Notes under the pieces: model-generated | Database searches by the model: none | The model's input: only the letters and a program-made list of their open reading frames with translations | What the model was told of the DNA's origin: nothing | Assembly (NCBI RefSeq): GCF_030123325.1 | Contig: NZ_CP126106.1 | Location: 2,756,001 to 2,820,000, forward strand | Reading direction: 5' to 3' | DNA from: Peribacillus simplex | GTDB taxonomy: Bacteria; Bacillota; Bacilli; Bacillales; DSM-1321 | DNA: 64,000 bases | Shown: piece after piece, positions 60,519-64,000 of the stretch | Numbering within the stretch: the first letter of the stretch is position 1 | How the letters are laid out: every line of letters begins with the position of its first letter | Program-made: the position numbers and the translations under genes

Positions 60519-61166
60519 GTGAAGAAGAAACGTAAGAAATCAAAGAATGTTTTTGTCATTTTTATCCTCATCTTTGCATTTTTGCTAATAAAAGAGATCA
60601 TGCGAACCCCCAATTACGAAAATGTTTCCACATCAGTAAATACGCTTGATTCTTTTGCGAATGTGAAAAAGTATAGTTCACTTCTCAGGGACGAGTTGGC
60701 TAAATACGGTCTTGAGGAGCATACTTCGACATTGATTGCTTTGATGCAGCAGGAAAGCCGAGGACGGGGAGGTGACCCAATGCAGGCATCTGAGTCAGCG
60801 GGTCTTGATCCAAATACGATCACAGATCCAACGGAAAGCATTAAGTATGGAGTGAAACACTTTAAGAGAATCAATGAATATGGCAAGGAAAAGGACGTGG
60901 ATTTTGCCACGATCATCCAAGCATATAACATGGGAATTGGTTATATTGATTTCGTTGCGAATAAAGGTGGCAAGCATACTGAGGAGCTTGCGAAGAAGTT
61001 TTCCATGCTTCAGGTCGAAAAAAACCCTAGCCTTTATGATTGCGGCGGAGACAAAGGAAATTTTCGATACCCATATTGCTACGGTGATTACTCATACAGT
61101 GCGAAGGTATCTAAGAACATTGAGGAGCTTGCCGACAGTATATCAGCTCAAGCAGATGGTGAGTGA
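60519..61166 (+). CDS. Membrane-anchored lysozyme-like protein
   Basis: The protein is 215 aa from a GTG with CGGAGAGAG upstream. Residues 8-25 are a membrane anchor (VFVIFILIFAFLLIKEIM). The rest is a lysozyme/lytic-transglycosylase-like domain: LIALMQQESRGRGGDPMQAS places the catalytic Glu at about residue 77, then TDPTESIKYGVKHFK and YNMGIGYIDFV. This is the CwlT-type muramidase family often linked to wall remodelling or conjugation. No conjugation genes are near. A terminator follows. Confidence 0.85.
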   Translation: MKKKRKKSKNVFVIFILIFAFLLIKEIMRTPNYENVSTSVNTLDSFANVKKYSSLLRDELAKYGLEEHTSTLIALMQQESRGRGGDPMQASESAGLDPNTITDPTESIKYGVKHFKRINEYGKEKDVDFATIIQAYNMGIGYIDFVANKGGKHTEELAKKFSMLQVEKNPSLYDCGGDKGNFRYPYCYGDYSYSAKVSKNIEELADSISAQADGE

Positions 61167-61174
61167 GGGAGAAC

Positions 61175-61205
61175 AAAAAGCCTACTGAATGAAGTAGGCT
61201 TTTTG
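61175..61205. terminator. Rho-independent terminator
   Basis: AAAAAGCCTAC pairs perfectly with GTAGGCTTTTT, between converging genes. Confidence 0.85.
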
Positions 61206-61255
61206 CTCATTGTAAAGGTTTCAATGTTGTGGAGATAAAAGAATCAAAACCAATC

Positions 61256-61807
61256 TCATTTGTTGTTCAACCATGGAAGGATGTCTTTATGTTTATAGAG
61301 TTTCTCGGATTCTGAAATGGTTCGTGAAAGAAGAATATCAATGGAATCAAGTAAAGAGTTTAGGGCTAGTTTAACAGAACCACTCTTATATTGCTCTAAT
61401 GGCACAGGTAACTCTTCCTCGTCTAAAATAAAATGTTCCCCATCCGGAAGCACCAAGATATCAATGATCAAATCCTCAAAGGATACCAACTTATCCTCCA
61501 TATATGTATTCCTTACAATATTAAAATAGGATCCTAAATAATGCCCTTCGTTATCTCTCCAGATGTATAAATTATAAGGACGGTCTTTCCAATAATGAGC
61601 AATCGTATAACTGCCTATAGGAATGGTTAGTTTTATAGGACCCGCTTTCATCGTGAACGAATCCATGATTTCATGAAAAAGCACGACATGTTGATTTTGT
61701 GCTTTTAACAGCAAACAGCTATATTCCACAACTAAGGAGTCATAGCGGATTTTTCTTTCTATTATTTCATCGCCACGCTGTAATTCTGGTGTAGATTTAT
61801 TGTCCAT
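61256..61807 (-). CDS. DUF402 domain protein
   Basis: The protein is 183 aa. The DUF402 core is visible in TIPIGSYTIAHYWKDRPYNL, YLGSYFNIVRNTYMEDKLVS and DILVLPDGEHFILDEEELP. Members include nucleoside di/triphosphate phosphatases (Ntdp) and RNA-cap-like hydrolases with metal-binding Asp/Glu. The residues DEEEL and D in LPDGE fit such a site. AGGGAGA precedes the ATG. The function is inferred at the level of phosphohydrolase. Confidence 0.7.
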   Translation of the reverse strand: MDNKSTPELQRGDEIIERKIRYDSLVVEYSCLLLKAQNQHVVLFHEIMDSFTMKAGPIKLTIPIGSYTIAHYWKDRPYNLYIWRDNEGHYLGSYFNIVRNTYMEDKLVSFEDLIIDILVLPDGEHFILDEEELPVPLEQYKSGSVKLALNSLLDSIDILLSRTISESEKLYKHKDILPWLNNK

Positions 61808-62022
61808 CGTTTCTATATCTCCCTTAAAAACTATCTAGATCATTCATTTCATTATACTTAATAAGGTTTTCTTTTCTAAAAAGGAGATCGCCAGGAAAGT
61901 GAGGAGTAACAACTTTTAGGAATAATTTAAACACCTGCAGTACCGAGAAACTAGGCTTTATTTACTTCAAAACGTATACTTCTGGAATAAACACAACTTA
62001 CAGGATAGTTGTTTCATGGAAC

Positions 62023-62523
62023 TTATCCTATATACGCCTGCTTTAAAGTTTTTATGTCAATTTTCTTCATTTGGAGCAACGCTTTCATAACCCTTTCTGA
62101 TTTTTCAGGATTGGAGTCGTTTACCATCTCGGTTAGTTCCGCAGGAACAATTTGCCATGAAACGCCAAATCGATCTTTCAGCCAACCGCACACTTGCGCT
62201 TTTTCGTCTCCGCCTTCGGAAAGTTTTTCCCAATAAAAATCCACATCTTCTTGATCCTCGCAATTGATGATAAATGATATGGCCTCTGTGAATTTGAATT
62301 GAGGACCGCCATTCAATGCTACGAATGCTTGTCCTTCCAATTCAAATTCCAGTGTCATCACTGATCCCTCTGGCTTCCCGTGGATTTGATTTCCTTCATT
62401 TCCATAACGAGTGATTCTACCGATTTTAGAATTTTCGAAGATGGAAGTGTAGAACATTGCCGCCTCTTCAGCATTAGTATCGAACCACAAGTTGGTAGTG
62501 ATTTTTTGAATTTTGTTTTTCAA
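62023..62523 (-). CDS. VOC family (PhnB-like) protein
   Basis: The protein is 166 aa from the TTG at 62523, since AAAGGAG lies just upstream; an ATG at 62541 would overlap that site. TTNLWFDTNAEEAAMFYTSI, VMTLEFELEGQAFVALNGGP and CGWLKDRFGVSWQIVPAEL are typical of the 3-demethylubiquinone methyltransferase-like VOC group. The fold binds a metal or small ligand; no enzymatic role can be assigned. It is close in design to the gene at 62906. Confidence 0.82.
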   Translation of the reverse strand: MKNKIQKITTNLWFDTNAEEAAMFYTSIFENSKIGRITRYGNEGNQIHGKPEGSVMTLEFELEGQAFVALNGGPQFKFTEAISFIINCEDQEDVDFYWEKLSEGGDEKAQVCGWLKDRFGVSWQIVPAELTEMVNDSNPEKSERVMKALLQMKKIDIKTLKQAYIG

Positions 62524-62905
62524 AATTTTTTCTCCTTTCATGTTTAGCGGTGAGGTATTAGGGAGCTGGGAATTTATCCGATAAGATTAAATATCTTGAA
62601 GGTACCCTATTACTATACACCATTTATTAGGGACCAAGAAAATGATGTAAGGGTTAGGGTGAAGTTATAAACCGTTCTGAGAAATCAAGTTTTACTAGCC
62701 AATCATTATAGCTAGTCCCTTAATTTTAATGACCCTTATATAGCATCCCCATCTCTAAGGGGTAACGAATATTTATTTCCTTATGCTAGTTACATTATCT
62801 TTGTTCCTGGTGAAGGAAAAACAAAAAAGGATATAGAAACTTTTCACCAGTGAAAAGACCTATATCCAATTTGAAGAATAATCAATAAAGGGTCATGTTC
62901 ATTTC
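62524..62905. other. Intergenic region with a terminator
   Basis: No gene is seen apart from the terminator at 62823-62868. Confidence 0.4.
62823..62868 (-). terminator. Rho-independent terminator
   Basis: GGATATAG pairs with CTATATCC and CTTTTCAC with GTGAAAAG, giving a long hairpin; an A run gives the U tail on the minus strand, just after the VOC gene at 62906. Confidence 0.8.
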
Positions 62906-63319
62906 TCAGCTCTCGAAGTTAAATTGCCATTTGATTCCGAATTTATCGGTTAACTGACCGTAAATTTTACTCCAGAATGTTTCTTGGAGCTCAAGACCAA
63001 CCGTGCCGCCCACACTTAGTTTGTTAAAAATCGATTTGATTTCTTCCACGTCATTACCAACATATGCCAGGCTGATATTGTTGCCTTCAACAAAGGGCAT
63101 ACCAGGAAAAGTATCGGAAAACATGACATTGCTTCCATTAATCTTCAGCCTTGTATGCATGACTAAATCTTTCGCTTCTTCTGGAAGGGGAAATTCCGGA
63201 TTAGCAGGTGTTTCCCCAAAGGTCATGATATTTGGTTGTTCGGTTCCAAAAACATCTGCGTAGAACTCTACTGCTTCTCGACAATTCCCATTAAAATTAA
63301 GATATGCATCAATTGACAT
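62906..63319 (-). CDS. VOC family (PhnB-like) protein
   Basis: The protein is 137 aa. DAYLNFNGNCREAVEFYADV opens the fold, with MTFGETPANPEFPLPEEAKD, VMFSDTFPGMPFVEGNNISL and GQLTDKFGIKWQFNF closing it. This is the PhnB-like branch of the glyoxalase/bleomycin-resistance superfamily. GGAGTGAG lies before the ATG. It is 66 bp from the DinB gene, same strand, and probably co-transcribed with it. Confidence 0.85.
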   Translation of the reverse strand: MSIDAYLNFNGNCREAVEFYADVFGTEQPNIMTFGETPANPEFPLPEEAKDLVMHTRLKINGSNVMFSDTFPGMPFVEGNNISLAYVGNDVEEIKSIFNKLSVGGTVGLELQETFWSKIYGQLTDKFGIKWQFNFES

Positions 63320-63385
63320 TCATCTCACTCCATTTTTTTTATTTTTTATTCGTTGCTACAAGCATTATGACATCTTGTTTCATCA

Positions 63386-63853
63386 TTACCTGACGAAAAA
63401 CTCCGGTGGTTCAATTCCGAGTGTTCTAAGATAGATATAGCCTTGTCCCCTATGATGGATCTCATTTTCCAAGGCGTATTGAAGCCTATCAAAGTGGCTT
63501 TGTGAGGGACCGAAAAAGGGATCCTTTTCCACAACTGCGAGCGTTCCCTCGGTCATTTCCTCCCACAGTTTCCTAGTATCATCCCTTACTGCTTCGCAAG
63601 CTGAAACTAGTTCCTCTTTGGTGGAAATTCCAGCAAACGAATCTGGATACTCCCAAACACTAAGTGCAATGCCACGCATATATCCAGTCTCAATGTTCAG
63701 GATTTCTTTAACCATCTCTGCGAAAGGGCGAAGCTTCCCGGCCGGGGTATAGTGAAATAATTCCTCTTCAGGAAAGGCTTCAACCACCCGCATCGTTAAT
63801 CTCCTGTTGCCTTCCAATATATTTAACAAACCCTCTTTCGATAGAACCACCAT
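63386..63853 (-). CDS. DinB family protein
   Basis: The protein is 155 aa, a four-helix bundle. FPEEELFHYTPAGKLRPFAE (helix 2 with His), MTEGTLAVVEKDPFFGPSQS and NEIHHRGQGYIYLRTLGIEP (HHRGQ metal motif) are typical of DinB/YfiT proteins. A mononuclear metal site of three His is expected. Many are thiol-dependent enzymes or stress proteins; the substrate here is unknown. AGGAGAG precedes the ATG. Confidence 0.85.
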   Translation of the reverse strand: MVVLSKEGLLNILEGNRRLTMRVVEAFPEEELFHYTPAGKLRPFAEMVKEILNIETGYMRGIALSVWEYPDSFAGISTKEELVSACEAVRDDTRKLWEEMTEGTLAVVEKDPFFGPSQSHFDRLQYALENEIHHRGQGYIYLRTLGIEPPEFFVR

Positions 63854-64000
63854 TTCACTCTCCTTTGAGAAATACTCTGTATAGATGTTCTGGGGAAAAT
63901 CAAAAATCCCTGCAACTCCTGCAAATTTCTGTATGTAAAGTTTGTACAGCTTTTTTTAACTACCGGCGGCAGCTTCCTAAAAATATCATTTTCCTTATAC

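Noticed and set aside
1..64000. CRISPR arrays, rRNA or prophage modules
   Set aside because: No regularly spaced repeats, rRNA-like stretches or phage structural genes were seen in either strand.

Overview
The window is low-GC, Gram-positive DNA of the Bacillaceae type. Evidence: strong GGAGG-type ribosome binding sites, frequent TTG/GTG starts, many U-tailed hairpin terminators, and Bacillus-lineage genes (SpoIISA/B/C toxin-antitoxin, RocE/RocF, HemAT, TatA, DUF3900, DUF948, YqaE, UPF0060). The GC-rich intergenic repeats resemble those I know from Peribacillus/Bacillus, but species cannot be fixed from this sequence alone. No rRNA, complete tRNA, CRISPR array, prophage or intact transposase gene was seen.

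Layout. 0-1.6 kb: secreted SPOR/phosphodiester glycosidase protein. 1.9-7.6 kb: IclR regulator facing a catabolic set (acyl-CoA dehydrogenase, class III CoA-transferase, acid/H+ symporter) with a promoter, a large palindrome and a hairpin terminator between them. 8.1-9.5 kb: TetR and alpha/beta hydrolase with an operator-like palindrome. 9.7-13.4 kb: acyltransferase, then an AT-rich accessory stretch of small ORFs, a DUF1232 protein and gene remnants. 13.4-18.6 kb: DUF3900, amino-acid permease, a frameshifted hemAT, a candidate small RNA and tatA. 19.4-22.9 kb: two paralogous acid/H+ symporters. 23-33 kb: UPF0060 protein, two copies of a 218-bp MITE-like element, a symporter remnant, EamA transporter, MBL hydrolase, spoIISABC, a GAF-GGDEF protein and a Suv3-like helicase. 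33-43 kb: racemase-like protein, Cys-rich copper-binding protein, DUF948 pair, SpoVB-like flippase, rocF and rocE-like genes. 44.3-50 kb: one-strand five-gene cluster (amidohydrolase, M20 amidohydrolase, DUF3311 + SSS symporter, nitrilase) for uptake and hydrolysis of an unidentified amide or ureide. 50-56.5 kb: NlpC/P60 hydrolase, S9 peptidase, a broken GGDEF gene abutting a SUMF1-family gene, DUF2935 protein. 56.8-59.9 kb: GntR/FCD regulator with three tandem SDR dehydrogenases. 60-64 kb: lysozyme-like protein, DUF402, two VOC proteins and DinB.

The most notable items are the MITE family (same 218-bp length, terminal inverted repeats and perfect 8-bp target duplications in both copies), the palindromic control regions ahead of the catabolic operons, the candidate small RNA beside tatA, the complete three-gene SpoIIS system, the amide/ureide cluster, and three homopolymer-associated frameshifts that may be real decay or assembly error. 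I did not find an obviously new multi-gene defence or signalling system.
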